NCBI GenBank assembly: GCA_001885315.1
Contig: MLPZ01000015.1
Location: forward strand, 1-64,000
Direction: 5' to 3'
DNA from: Treponema sp. CETP13
GTDB taxonomy: Bacteria > Spirochaetota > Spirochaetia > Treponematales > Treponemataceae
DNA: 64,000 nt
In this document: piece after piece, positions 42,485 to 52,176 of the stretch
Position numbering within the stretch: the stretch's first letter is position 1
Layout: each line of letters begins with the position of its first letter
Position numbers and translations under genes: made by a program
The notes under the pieces: model-generated
Databases searched by the model: none
Seen by the model: only the letters and a program-made list of their open reading frames with translations
What the model was told of the DNA's origin: nothing

Positions 42485-43987
42485 TTATACATCTATCCAT
42501 TTGCGACCATCTTTTTCGATAAGCTCAAAGGCTCGCTCAGGCCCCATACTACCGGCTTTGTAATTTGGGAAATTAGTCTTTTTGCGTTCTCTATATTTAA
42601 TAATACGATCTGCAATAGTCCAAGCAGATTCTACTTCATCCCATCGAGAAAAAAGCGATGCATCACCACGTAAAATATCATAAATTAATCGCTCATAAGC
42701 TTCTGGAGTGTTTCCTTGAGCTGGAATAAATGAACTTGTATCCATCTTTGCAGGAACAATATCATTATGAGAAGTAAAATCTTTTGTATTAAACTGAAAA
42801 AATACACCTACGTTCGGTTGAATATGCAATATAAGTAAATTAGGTTGTTGCTCCCTACCTTCTTTATAATACAAAGTATTTGGCAAATCTTTAAACTGCA
42901 CTATAATTTCACCAGAAGTTGTTCCAAGTCTTTTTCCTGTTCTAATATAAAAAGGAACGCCTGCCCATCTAAAATTATTTATATGTATTTTAAGCGCAAC
43001 AAAAGTTTCTGTTTCGGATAAAGGGTCCACATTTTCTTCTTGCCGATACCCGCAAACTTTTTTGTCTTTAATGATCCCTTCATCATATTGACCGAATACT
43101 ACATTCTTTTTTAAAAAATCAGAAGTTATATCTTCTATCGATTCTAGAACTTTTTGTTTTTCATTTCTAATTGAATCCATATTTAAATTGCTGGGAGGTT
43201 CCATTGCAACCATACTTAGTATCTGTAGAATATGATTTTGGAACATATCACGCATAGCACCCGAGCGTTCATAATAATTTGCACGACTCCCAATTCCTAG
43301 CTGTTCAGTAAGAGATATTTGAATATTGTCTATGTGTTTATTATCCCATATAGATTCAAATACAGAATTACAAAATCGCAAAACCATAATATTTTGAATC
43401 ATATCTTTCCCTAGATAATGATCTATACGATAAATATTTTTTTCTGGAAAAACTTTAAGAATACTTTCATTTAATTTTGTGGCGGTTTTAAGATCTTTTC
43501 CAAAAGGTTTTTCAATAACGCACCGACAAAATCCAGAACACGTCTTTGCCAATCCACCTTTTTGGATACCCTTCACAATTGTTTCAAAAAAGACAGGAGC
43601 TACAGCTAAATAGAATACACGGTTGCCACCTGTACAGGAGTCTTTTTCAATATTTTGAATAAATCTATGCAAAGCCGAATATCCAGTTAAGTCATTAAAA
43701 TCAAACTGATAATAGACAATCATAGCTGCTAATTTTTGCCATATTTTTTTATCAACTGGATTTCTAGAATGCTTTATGATTCCTTCAAGTACATCTTCTC
43801 TGTATTGTTCTGTTGTTTTATTACGTCTTCCAATTGCAATAATAACAAAATTTGAAGGTAAAAGCTCATCGCGAACCAAGTTATAAAAGGCACTCATAAG
43901 TTTTCTACGTGTTAAGTCGCCGGTAGCTCCAAAAATAATAAAAACAGATGAAAGCTTATCTGGAATACATACATTTTCAACATTCAT
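42485..43987 (-). CDS. zwf: Glucose-6-phosphate 1-dehydrogenase
   Basis: A 500-residue oxidative pentose-phosphate enzyme that makes 6-phosphogluconolactone and NADPH. NADP motif FGATGDLTRRKL near residue 20, active site RIDHYLGKDMIQN with the catalytic His and Lys, and substrate loop PFYIRTGKRL. Typical length. It follows gnd by 42 bases, so both dehydrogenases of the pathway are made together; a lactonase gene is not in the window. Confidence 0.97.
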   Translation of the reverse strand: MNVENVCIPDKLSSVFIIFGATGDLTRRKLMSAFYNLVRDELLPSNFVIIAIGRRNKTTEQYREDVLEGIIKHSRNPVDKKIWQKLAAMIVYYQFDFNDLTGYSALHRFIQNIEKDSCTGGNRVFYLAVAPVFFETIVKGIQKGGLAKTCSGFCRCVIEKPFGKDLKTATKLNESILKVFPEKNIYRIDHYLGKDMIQNIMVLRFCNSVFESIWDNKHIDNIQISLTEQLGIGSRANYYERSGAMRDMFQNHILQILSMVAMEPPSNLNMDSIRNEKQKVLESIEDITSDFLKKNVVFGQYDEGIIKDKKVCGYRQEENVDPLSETETFVALKIHINNFRWAGVPFYIRTGKRLGTTSGEIIVQFKDLPNTLYYKEGREQQPNLLILHIQPNVGVFFQFNTKDFTSHNDIVPAKMDTSSFIPAQGNTPEAYERLIYDILRGDASLFSRWDEVESAWTIADRIIKYRERKKTNFPNYKAGSMGPERAFELIEKDGRKWIDV

Positions 43988-44029
43988 GACAACCTTCTCC
44001 CCAAAAAGTATTTACTTTTGTTTTCATAC

Positions 44030-45427
44030 TCAGTCCCACTGGGTATGAAAAACTCCATCCATATCAACACGTTGATAGGTATGCGAACCAAAATAATCAC
44101 GCTGAGCTTGTAGAAGATTCATTGGCATATTCTTGCTACGATAATTATCAAAATACGATAGAGCACTTGAAAAAGCTCCAACAGGAACGCCTGATTCAAC
44201 TGATTTTGCTATAACTGACCGCCAATCTGCCTGATACGAATTAATACTATCAACAAAGTACGGAGCCGTTAAAAGATTTGCCATTTGGTTATCTTTATCA
44301 AATTCACGAGCAATTTCGTTAAGAAATTGTGCCCGTATAATACAACCGCCTCTAAATATTTTAGCGATTTCCGAATACTGTAAATTCCAATTATTTTCTT
44401 CTGAAGCAACTCTAAGCATACTAAACCCTTGTGCATAAGCACATATTTTACTTGCATATAGAGCTCTCCGAATAGATTCAATAAAACTGGAATCTGGTAT
44501 TTCTTTTTTAGTTGGGCCTTTTAAGATTTCAGAGGCTTTAACTCGTTCGTCTTTCATCGCAGATAAATATCGCTCATACACAGCCGAAGTAATTGTTGGA
44601 ACAGGAACCCCTAAATCAAGTGATATTTGCGCTGTCCATTTTCCAGTTCCTTTTTGCCCTGCTGAATCAAGAATTAAATCAACAAGAGGTTTACCCGTTT
44701 TGTCATCTTTTTTCTTAAAAATATCTGCTGTTATACCAATAAGGTAACTATTAAGTTCCCCTGTGTTCCAATCTGCAAATATATCTGCTATTTCATGAGG
44801 ATTAAGTCCCATTAGATTTTTTAGAATACTATAGGCTTCACAAATTAACTGCATATCGGCATATTCGATACCATTGTGTACCATTTTTACAAAATGCCCT
44901 GCACCATTAGGGCCTAAATAAGAACAACAATCTTTCCCTTCGGCTTTTGCAGAAATAGCCGTAAGTATTGGCTCAACAAGAGAATAAGCCTCTTTACTAC
45001 CACCAGGCATAATTGAAGGACCATTTCTTGCCCCTTCTTCACCCCCAGAAATTCCAACGCCTAAATAGTTAAGTTTTTTACTATTTAGATACTCAGTTCT
45101 TCTAACCGTATCCAAATAATATGAATTACCACCATCTATTATTAAGTCTCCTTCTGTTAAAAAAGGGACAATCTGCTCTATTGTTTGATCTACAGCCTCA
45201 CCCGCTTTGACCATAAGTAATATTTTTTTAGGAGTTTCAAGGCTTTCAACAAATTCTTTAATGGAAAAAAAACCATTAATATTAGAACCAGTATATTCAT
45301 TTATAGCTTTTTTAGTTTTTTCTGCAGTCCTATTAAATACAGAAACTGAAAAACCATGATCCGCAATATTATATGCAAGATTCTTGCCCATGACTGCAAG
45401 ACCAACTACGCCAATTTGATTTTTCAT
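44030..45427 (-). CDS. gnd: 6-phosphogluconate dehydrogenase
   Basis: A 465-residue decarboxylating enzyme that makes ribulose 5-phosphate and NADPH. Cofactor motif GVVGLAVMGKNLAYNIADHG, signature NRTAEKT, GISGGEEGARNGPSIMPGG and catalytic FVKMVHNGIEYADMQLI are present; Lys and Glu of the latter act as acid/base. The start MKNQIGVVG has GGAGGG seven bases upstream. First gene of the four-gene minus-strand operon. Confidence 0.97.
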   Translation of the reverse strand: MKNQIGVVGLAVMGKNLAYNIADHGFSVSVFNRTAEKTKKAINEYTGSNINGFFSIKEFVESLETPKKILLMVKAGEAVDQTIEQIVPFLTEGDLIIDGGNSYYLDTVRRTEYLNSKKLNYLGVGISGGEEGARNGPSIMPGGSKEAYSLVEPILTAISAKAEGKDCCSYLGPNGAGHFVKMVHNGIEYADMQLICEAYSILKNLMGLNPHEIADIFADWNTGELNSYLIGITADIFKKKDDKTGKPLVDLILDSAGQKGTGKWTAQISLDLGVPVPTITSAVYERYLSAMKDERVKASEILKGPTKKEIPDSSFIESIRRALYASKICAYAQGFSMLRVASEENNWNLQYSEIAKIFRGGCIIRAQFLNEIAREFDKDNQMANLLTAPYFVDSINSYQADWRSVIAKSVESGVPVGAFSSALSYFDNYRSKNMPMNLLQAQRDYFGSHTYQRVDMDGVFHTQWD

Positions 45428-45538
45428 ACTACCCTCCAAGAGCCACATACTGGATTAAATTTTATATGCGGTGTTCAATTATAAGATAGTCTTCTTTAAC
45501 TTGTTTTTCAAGTCAAGTTTTGAATATAGTTGATTTTG

Positions 45539-45582
45539 TTGCTAGCTATATACAAATTTATGCTATAAAATGTAGTTAGCAA
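45539..45582. promoter_or_regulatory. Inverted repeat framing a promoter upstream of the flavodoxin-like gene
   Basis: TTGCTAGCTA and TAGTTAGCAA match with one mismatch, 24 bases apart. Between them is TATAAA, a likely -10 box. Half-site starts are 34 bases apart. A repressor or activator dimer-of-dimers could use them. The gnd operon starts divergently about 110 bases away. Confidence 0.5.
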
Positions 45583-45602
45583 ATGCAAAGGAGAAACTGT
45601 AT

Positions 45603-46187
45603 ATGAATTATCTAATTATTTATGCACATCCAAATAGAAATAGCTTAAATAGCAGTATACTTGACGAAACAGAGTCAATTTTAAAGGCTAAACAAGATAC
45701 TAATATAAAACTTCTTGACTTATATGCAGACAAATTTGACCCCTGCCTATTCTTTGATTCTGACAATCCTAGACGAAATTTGGATTCTCGGGAAGAAACT
45801 AAAAAATACCGCGATGCAATAGCATGGGCAAATCATCTTGTGTTTATATATCCTATTTGGTGGGGAAGACCTCCTGCAATATTACTAGGATTTATTGATA
45901 AAGTTTTTGTTTCTGGATTTGCCTATCAGAAATCACCAAAAACTGTCTTGCCAGAAGGGCTTTTAAAAAAGAAAGAAGCAACCATTATTACAACCCAAAG
46001 TGGTCCATCCCTTATAACAAGAATTTTGTATCATGATACACATCGCATACTAATGAAACGTCAGATCTTAAATTTTTGTGGCATTAAAAAGGTACGTTTT
46101 TTTGAAATTGGACAATCGGAAACGATGAATGCCAAAAGATTTACTCAACTTAAACTAAAACTACATAAAATATGGAAGAGGTTCTAG
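45603..46187 (+). CDS. NAD(P)H-dependent flavodoxin-fold oxidoreductase
   Basis: A 194-residue flavodoxin-like quinone-reductase type protein (Flavodoxin_2). The start IIYAHPNRNSLNSSIL forms the FMN phosphate loop, followed by VFIYPIWWGRPPAILLGFIDKVFVSGFAY, the hallmark of the MdaB/NQO group. It probably reduces quinones with two electrons or acts in oxidative protection. GGAG is eight bases before the ATG. It is coupled to the sugar kinase gene that starts two bases after its stop. Confidence 0.9.
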   Translation: MNYLIIYAHPNRNSLNSSILDETESILKAKQDTNIKLLDLYADKFDPCLFFDSDNPRRNLDSREETKKYRDAIAWANHLVFIYPIWWGRPPAILLGFIDKVFVSGFAYQKSPKTVLPEGLLKKKEATIITTQSGPSLITRILYHDTHRILMKRQILNFCGIKKVRFFEIGQSETMNAKRFTQLKLKLHKIWKRF

Positions 46188-46188
46188 C

Positions 46189-47148
46189 GTGGCAAATATT
46201 ATTGCATTAGGAGAATTACTCATTGATTTTATTCAAAATGATATAAACGAAAACAGAAATCCTTCCTACGAAGCTAATCCAGGAGGTGCACCTTGTAATT
46301 TTTTAGCAATGGCTAAAAAATTTGGAAACAAAGTGTCTTTTATTGGAAAAGTCGGCAACGATGCGTTTGGTAAACAATTAGAAAACGCTATTATCGATGC
46401 TGGAATAAATACAAGTGGACTTTTAAAAAGCTCTGACTATGGTACAACCCTTGCATTTATTCATCATGACAGCACAGGAGATCGTAGCTTTAGTTTTTAT
46501 CGTAGTGCAGATAGTTTTATTGACGAAAAAGAAATAACAGAAAATTTTTTTGATCAAAAAGATGTTTTCCATTTTGGAACTCTTTCTATGACTAATGATA
46601 TTTGCAAAAAAGCTACCCAAAAAGCTATTAAAATTGCCCAAGATAAAAATCTTATAATTTCATTTGATCCTAACCTTCGTAAAAACCTTTGGAATAATTT
46701 AGATAAAGCAAAAGAGGCTTTTATTGAAGGTTTTAAAGCTTGTGATATATTAAAAATAGCAGATAATGAACTACGATGGTTTACCGGTATAGATAACATA
46801 GATAAAGCTATAAAAGTATTTAGAACACAATATCCTATTAAACTCATTTTTGTAACTCTTGGGAAAGATGGGAGCCGAGCTTACTACAAAGATTTAGAAG
46901 TAACTGCCCCAACTTTTTTAGAACTTCCATGCATCGATACCACAGGTGCTGGAGATAGCTTTTTTGGAACAGCAATTTCTAAAACTCTTGAGTATGGATT
47001 GAATAATTTAGATAAGAAAAACCTTTCAAAATCACTTATTTTTGCAAATGCAGCCGCAAGCATTGTTGCCAGTCGCAAAGGGGTAATAAAATCATTACCC
47101 GAAATATCAGAAATTGAAAGGCTTTCAAAAACTAATAAATTCTATTAA
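46189..47148 (+). CDS. PfkB-family carbohydrate kinase, fructokinase-like
   Basis: A 319-residue sugar kinase. N-terminal GELLIDF and NPGGAPCNFLAMAKKFG contact the sugar, as in bacterial fructokinases. The C-terminal motif DTTGAGDSFFGTAISKTL contains the catalytic Asp. The GTG start is coupled to the preceding gene. Likely makes fructose 6-phosphate, feeding glycolysis and the pentose phosphate genes opposite; specificity is inferred only. Confidence 0.9.
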   Translation: MANIIALGELLIDFIQNDINENRNPSYEANPGGAPCNFLAMAKKFGNKVSFIGKVGNDAFGKQLENAIIDAGINTSGLLKSSDYGTTLAFIHHDSTGDRSFSFYRSADSFIDEKEITENFFDQKDVFHFGTLSMTNDICKKATQKAIKIAQDKNLIISFDPNLRKNLWNNLDKAKEAFIEGFKACDILKIADNELRWFTGIDNIDKAIKVFRTQYPIKLIFVTLGKDGSRAYYKDLEVTAPTFLELPCIDTTGAGDSFFGTAISKTLEYGLNNLDKKNLSKSLIFANAAASIVASRKGVIKSLPEISEIERLSKTNKFY

Positions 47149-47162
47149 CTATAAGTAAACTC

Positions 47163-48314
47163 TTATGCTAGAGAATTATAAATTGCAACAAGATCCTTTT
47201 TTTCTAGTGGTTTTCGTGTATTAGAAGGACTTCCACTAGCAAGAGCATCCGTTGCCATTTTGTCTATAGAAATAGAAAATTTATGCATATCAATGCCGTA
47301 ACCTTGTAAACTAGGAATCTCGACCTCTTTTATTAAATTTTTAAGTGCTACAATAAAAGACTCTGCTGCATTTTTGTCACTAGAATCTTTTTCTGCTACT
47401 CCTATATGTCTTGCAATTGTTGCAAAACGATCATAACAGCCATCTAGTGCGTATTCCAAACAATTTACAATCAACATTGCATTAGAAAACCCATGTGGTA
47501 CATGAAAAAGAGCCCCAATAGGACGAGACATTCCATGAACAACAGTAACAGAGGAATTGTTTATACAAATTCCTGCTTCATATGCTGCTAGTGCCATTTC
47601 ACTCCGAGCTTTTTTATCACTCCCGTCTTTATATGCAATAGGCAAATACGTAAAAATACGCTTTATTGCAGAAAGAGCAAAAACATCTGTTACAGGAGTT
47701 GCTTTTTTTGAGGTATACGCTTCGACTGCATGTGTAAGAGCATCTATTCCTGTTGCAGAAGTAACCTTTTGAGGAGCCGAATACGAAAGTGATGGATCTA
47801 CTATTGCTAATGCAGGTAGTAAAACTTCCCCTTTTAACAACATTTTAACTTCAGTTTTTGTGTCTGTTATTACAGTAAATTTTGTAACCTCACTTCCTGT
47901 TCCAGCCGTAGTAGAAATAAGAACTAAAGGAGGTAAATCTCCAGAAATTTCTTTACCTGCATAATCTGATATTTTACCGTCAGAAACTGTCATTGCAGCA
48001 CAAGCTTTTGCACTATCTAGAGGGGACCCTCCCCCAATGCCTATAATAAAATCACATTTTTCTTTTTTGTAAGCACTAACAGACGCAATTATCATTTCAT
48101 CGGTTGGTTCACCAGTTATATCATTAAATACTGAATACAAAACAGATTGAGCTTCTAAGATATCTGTAAGCTTTGCAAGAATACCCGATTTTGTAATATG
48201 CTTTCCAGTTATAATAAGAGCTTTTTTACCTATCGTTGCTATTTTTTCTGCAGAATTTTCTAAGGCATTTTCGCCCATTATCGCACACTGTGCAGTAGTA
48301 AATTGTGTTGACAT
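47163..48314 (-). CDS. Iron-containing alcohol dehydrogenase (candidate malonate-semialdehyde reductase)
   Basis: A 383-residue group III alcohol dehydrogenase. NAD motif IIGIGGGSPLDSAKAC and metal-binding residues at ATGIDALTHAVEAY and VVHGMSRPIGALFHVPHG (three His) are intact. It is last in the pyrimidine degradation run. In that route, an aminotransferase turns beta-alanine into malonate semialdehyde, which an enzyme of this type could reduce to 3-hydroxypropionate while reoxidising NADH. This role is inferred from position. Confidence 0.88.
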   Translation of the reverse strand: MSTQFTTAQCAIMGENALENSAEKIATIGKKALIITGKHITKSGILAKLTDILEAQSVLYSVFNDITGEPTDEMIIASVSAYKKEKCDFIIGIGGGSPLDSAKACAAMTVSDGKISDYAGKEISGDLPPLVLISTTAGTGSEVTKFTVITDTKTEVKMLLKGEVLLPALAIVDPSLSYSAPQKVTSATGIDALTHAVEAYTSKKATPVTDVFALSAIKRIFTYLPIAYKDGSDKKARSEMALAAYEAGICINNSSVTVVHGMSRPIGALFHVPHGFSNAMLIVNCLEYALDGCYDRFATIARHIGVAEKDSSDKNAAESFIVALKNLIKEVEIPSLQGYGIDMHKFSISIDKMATDALASGSPSNTRKPLEKKDLVAIYNSLA

Positions 48315-48335
48315 ATTTTTTCCTTATTATTCGCT

Positions 48336-49496
48336 TTAAAGTAGTTCTTTTATTGAAAATGCTAACATGCAATGAAGTTTGTCATCCAAACTTGATAAAT
48401 TACAATTTGTTATATTTTCAATTTTTTTTATTTGGTTTGAAACGGTGTTTCTATGAATAGAAAGTGTTTGTGCTACAAGTGCAGGAGAACCATCACAATC
48501 TAAATAGGTTTGCAAAAAATCCACTAGCTTAGTATTATTTTTCTCATCGTAAATTTCTAGCGGTTTTAAATTTTCATTATAATATCCGTGTAAAATTTCT
48601 CTGTCTTTTACATCTAGAAGTAACCGATAAATATCTAAATCTGCATAAAAAACAATTTTTTTCTTTTGTTTTACAGCCATGTAATTTGCTTTTACTGATT
48701 TATCAAAATTAACAAGTTGATATTTAAATCCAGATACAACATCAGAAACGCCAATAAACAAACGATAACGACCACTACGCTTTTCAGTTATTCGAGTTAG
48801 TTCATAGCAAAAATGCCGTATTTTTTCGAAGTCCCCTTCAGTTAAGACACACACAATATTATCTTCGTAATTAAGCCACATTATATTCAGAAGCTTTTGC
48901 CCCGCAAAATGTTCAAAATCACGTTTCATGATTCTAATATTATCTAGCTGTCTACTTTTATCAAAACTTTTCATAGTTATGTTTAAATACGAAAGTTTAG
49001 AATCAGCGGCATAACCAAACCGTTGCATTGTTTTAATGCTATCATCTACATTACCAATGTTAAAAATGATATTCTTTAGCGCAACAGCAACGGTTTCCTC
49101 CACCTTTTCATGGTGAATGATTTTGCGAGAAAAATACCGAGTAATATCTACAAGTCTAGCTTTCCATGGTACCGAAAACAACGGGAAATCAACTTCATTG
49201 CAATAAGCAATTACATCATCTCCAACGCTTTCAATGTATGGGCCTACATTTACAAATAAAGCAGACACCTCAGCCCGATTAAGAGCTTTTACAAAATTTA
49301 AAAGCCAAGCAGGATTTTTATTAAGATATCCTGCTGTAAATACAAGTTCGTTTCCATGCAAAAAGTTTGCAACTTCTATATCTTCTACAATGTGAACCCA
49401 TTCTACACTGCGCTCAAACCCATTTCTACCAGCAAGAGAAGTAATACTAAAGGAGGACACTGCATTATTATATAAATTTCCAACAGTAAGCGACAT
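48336..49496 (-). CDS. PucR-family transcriptional regulator
   Basis: A 386-residue regulator. The N-terminal PucR ligand domain (residues 1-125) includes VEWVHIVEDIEVANFLHGNELVFTAGY. A middle GGDEF-like degenerate region follows, and the C-terminal HTH_30 is FLQTYLDCDGSPALVAQTLSIHRNTVSNQIKKIE. PucR proteins switch purine or nitrogen catabolic genes on when intermediates accumulate. It lies within the pyrimidine-degradation locus, 29 bases after the aminotransferase gene, so local control is likely. Confidence 0.92.
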   Translation of the reverse strand: MSLTVGNLYNNAVSSFSITSLAGRNGFERSVEWVHIVEDIEVANFLHGNELVFTAGYLNKNPAWLLNFVKALNRAEVSALFVNVGPYIESVGDDVIAYCNEVDFPLFSVPWKARLVDITRYFSRKIIHHEKVEETVAVALKNIIFNIGNVDDSIKTMQRFGYAADSKLSYLNITMKSFDKSRQLDNIRIMKRDFEHFAGQKLLNIMWLNYEDNIVCVLTEGDFEKIRHFCYELTRITEKRSGRYRLFIGVSDVVSGFKYQLVNFDKSVKANYMAVKQKKKIVFYADLDIYRLLLDVKDREILHGYYNENLKPLEIYDEKNNTKLVDFLQTYLDCDGSPALVAQTLSIHRNTVSNQIKKIENITNCNLSSLDDKLHCMLAFSIKELL

Positions 49497-49525
49497 CCAT
49501 CTTTCCTCCTAAAGCATTATTGTAA

Positions 49526-50839
49526 TTAGATTTCTGCTAAAACCTCTTCTAACTTTACCAGTTCTTCTTTTATTTGTTCAATAGTAATAATAAGAGGAGG
49601 ATTAACAAAAATCATATTTTCATGAGAATAAGTCATAAATCCTTTAGCTTTTAATTTACCAACTAATTTACTCATAACACCTTCTGGATCATACCCATAT
49701 TCAACCAAAGGCTCTTTTGTTGTTTTGTCTTTAACTAACTCTACAGAAGAAAACAGTCCGATATGTCTAACATCCCCTACACAATCGTATTTTTCTGCTA
49801 TCTCATCAAGTCTTTTTGCAAGATATTCGCCTGATTTTTTAACATTATCTGCAATTTTAGCTTCTTCATAATAGTTAACACAAGCAACACCTGCAGCACA
49901 ACCAAGAGGATGGCCACTGTAAGTAAGTCCACACGAAAGTAAATTATCGTCAAAATATGCTGCAATTTTTGAAGAAACCGCAACTCCACCTAATGGGACA
50001 TAACCACATGTAACACCTTTTGCAAATGTTACAATATCTGGTACAACATCAAAATTTTCGAAGGCAAAACAAGTTCCGGTACGATACCATCCAGCCATAA
50101 CTTCATCAACAATCATTAAGATGCCATATTTATCACAAAGTTTGCGAACCCCTTTCATATAGCCCTTTGGTGGAATAATAACACCATTAGAGCCGGTAAT
50201 TGTTTCCATTACAATAGCTGCAATAGCATCTCTGCCTTCATATTGTATTTGCTCTTCAAGTTTATCAACATAATAGGCTACTGCATCTTCTTCGCTTTCA
50301 AAAGGTAATTTTTCACGATACAAATATGGATCAAAAAATTTGATAAATCCAGGAACACCTGGTTCCAACGCAAAGCGACGAGGTTCACCCGTAAGATTTC
50401 CAGCGCCAAAAGTCGAACCATGATAACTGCGATAGCGACTCATTATTTTGTTACGCCCAGTAAACATGCGTGCCATTTTAACAGCATTTTCGTTTGCATC
50501 AGCTCCACCATTAGTAAAAAATATTTTGCCAAAACTGTCTGGTAAAAGAGAGATAACCTTCTCGGCTAAAGTTGCACGTGAAATATCAGCATATCCTGGT
50601 CCAATATAACAGTATTGATCCACTTTTGCCTTAATGGCATCTCCAATGGCTTTGTTACCAAAACCAACATTGACGTTTACTAATTGGGAAGACATATCAG
50701 TATATCTTTTTCCATCATAATCCCAAAAATATATACCTTCAGCTTTTTGCACTGCTATAGGGTTTATATTTGCCTGCTTGCTCCATGATTGGAGGTTGTA
50801 TTTTTTTTGTTTTTCTGTAATTTCTTTTCCAGTCATCAT
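49526..50839 (-). CDS. Class III aminotransferase, beta-alanine:pyruvate type
   Basis: A 437-residue PLP enzyme. PLP-lysine in VTFAKGVTCGYVPLGGVAVS, Asp in LMIVDEVMAGWYRTG, and the phosphate-binding GGADANENAVKMAR. The family transfers amino groups of beta-alanine, 4-aminobutyrate or taurine-like amines to pyruvate. Position directly after the beta-alanine-forming amidohydrolase gives the substrate. Gene is intact; GGAAA precedes the ATG. Confidence 0.9.
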   Translation of the reverse strand: MMTGKEITEKQKKYNLQSWSKQANINPIAVQKAEGIYFWDYDGKRYTDMSSQLVNVNVGFGNKAIGDAIKAKVDQYCYIGPGYADISRATLAEKVISLLPDSFGKIFFTNGGADANENAVKMARMFTGRNKIMSRYRSYHGSTFGAGNLTGEPRRFALEPGVPGFIKFFDPYLYREKLPFESEEDAVAYYVDKLEEQIQYEGRDAIAAIVMETITGSNGVIIPPKGYMKGVRKLCDKYGILMIVDEVMAGWYRTGTCFAFENFDVVPDIVTFAKGVTCGYVPLGGVAVSSKIAAYFDDNLLSCGLTYSGHPLGCAAGVACVNYYEEAKIADNVKKSGEYLAKRLDEIAEKYDCVGDVRHIGLFSSVELVKDKTTKEPLVEYGYDPEGVMSKLVGKLKAKGFMTYSHENMIFVNPPLIITIEQIKEELVKLEEVLAEI

Positions 50840-50859
50840 AGTTTCCTTTATTAGTAATT

Positions 50860-52122
50860 TTAGTCTTTATCTGCTTTTAACACTGCATTCATCATAACTG
50901 TTGCACCAGCTGTGCATTGTTCAGGGGAAGAATATTCTGGTTCACAATGGCTTAATCCATCTTTTGATTGAACAAAAATCATTGTAGTTGGCATCATGTA
51001 AGCTGCAAATTGTGCATCATGTCCTGCTCCAGAATGAATGTACTGATGTGAAACCCCTGCTTCTTCTGCTGCTTCTTTTACATACGAAACTAGTTTTTTA
51101 TCCCAGTAAACAGTATCACGATTCCAAGCTTTTTCTACAGTACAAGAGCAACCACTCCATTCTTTATCTGCACACCCTTTAACAATAGCAAGAACTTTAT
51201 CAAGAACTTTTGGATCTTCGTGTCGCACATCAATACAAAAATCAAAGTAATCTGGAACACAAGTATGAACACAAGGATGGCAAGAAACTTCGCCTGTAGT
51301 GTATACAAGTTCTGGATGCCCAAGGGCGTCGATTTCTTTATGTAAATACACAATTGCTTGTGATGCTGCAAAAAATGCATCTTTACGTTTTGGCATAGGA
51401 AATGTTCCTGCATGAGTTGTTTGTCCATAAAATTTTACCCGATAATTAAACATACCAAGAACACAATCTACAACTCCAACATCATTTCCCGCATCTTCTA
51501 GAATAGGGCCTTGTTCAATATGAGTTTCAAACATGCACATATAATCGTCTGGATTTAAGCGATTTTTTTCATCACCTTTAAAACCTGATTTTTCAAGAGC
51601 TTCACCAAAAGTAGTTTTACCTTCTAAAACGTCTTTAGTTGCAAGCATATCTTCTTTTTTAAATTTTTCTTTAATATCGTCTGGAAGATAATCATAACAA
51701 ACAATACCCGAACACATCATAGCTGGTGGATATAAAGATCCTTCTTCGTTTGTCCAAACCATTGCAGTGATAGGATGTTTATGTTCGATTTTTTCTGCAT
51801 GAATGGTTTCTAAAGCTTCCATTGCACTCATTACACCTAAAATTCCGTCATAGTTTCCACCATTTTTAACAGAGTCAACATGAGAAGCCATTACAATACG
51901 TTTTGCATCTGGATCAGTTCCTGGAAGAGTCGCATACAAGTTAGCAACATCATCAATTTCAATTTTAGCACCAATAGCTTCCATGCGTTTAATAAACTCA
52001 TTGCGAGCCAAGATTGCTTCGGGTGAAAGAGAATAACGTGTTATTCCACCATGCCCTGCATCACCATACTTTGCAAAAGTGATAATTTTATCTGTCATTC
52101 TTTCTAAACTGCATTTATACAT
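50860..52122 (-). CDS. Zn-dependent M20 amidohydrolase (N-carbamoyl-beta-alanine / allantoate type)
   Basis: A 420-residue enzyme of the hydantoinase/carbamoylase family. Metal ligands are visible in MASHVDSVKNGGNYDGILGV (His, Asp), WTNEEGSLYPP (Glu) and IHSGAGHDAQFAA; FETHIEQGPILEDAG has the substrate-binding Glu. It would cleave N-carbamoyl-beta-alanine to beta-alanine, CO2 and ammonia, between dihydropyrimidinase and aminotransferase. A strong GGAGG precedes the start. Allantoate amidohydrolase activity cannot be excluded. Confidence 0.9.
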   Translation of the reverse strand: MYKCSLERMTDKIITFAKYGDAGHGGITRYSLSPEAILARNEFIKRMEAIGAKIEIDDVANLYATLPGTDPDAKRIVMASHVDSVKNGGNYDGILGVMSAMEALETIHAEKIEHKHPITAMVWTNEEGSLYPPAMMCSGIVCYDYLPDDIKEKFKKEDMLATKDVLEGKTTFGEALEKSGFKGDEKNRLNPDDYMCMFETHIEQGPILEDAGNDVGVVDCVLGMFNYRVKFYGQTTHAGTFPMPKRKDAFFAASQAIVYLHKEIDALGHPELVYTTGEVSCHPCVHTCVPDYFDFCIDVRHEDPKVLDKVLAIVKGCADKEWSGCSCTVEKAWNRDTVYWDKKLVSYVKEAAEEAGVSHQYIHSGAGHDAQFAAYMMPTTMIFVQSKDGLSHCEPEYSSPEQCTAGATVMMNAVLKADKD

Positions 52123-52176
52123 ATATAACCTCCATATGTAATAATTTATAATTAGTAAATAGCAAAAGTTACTTAA

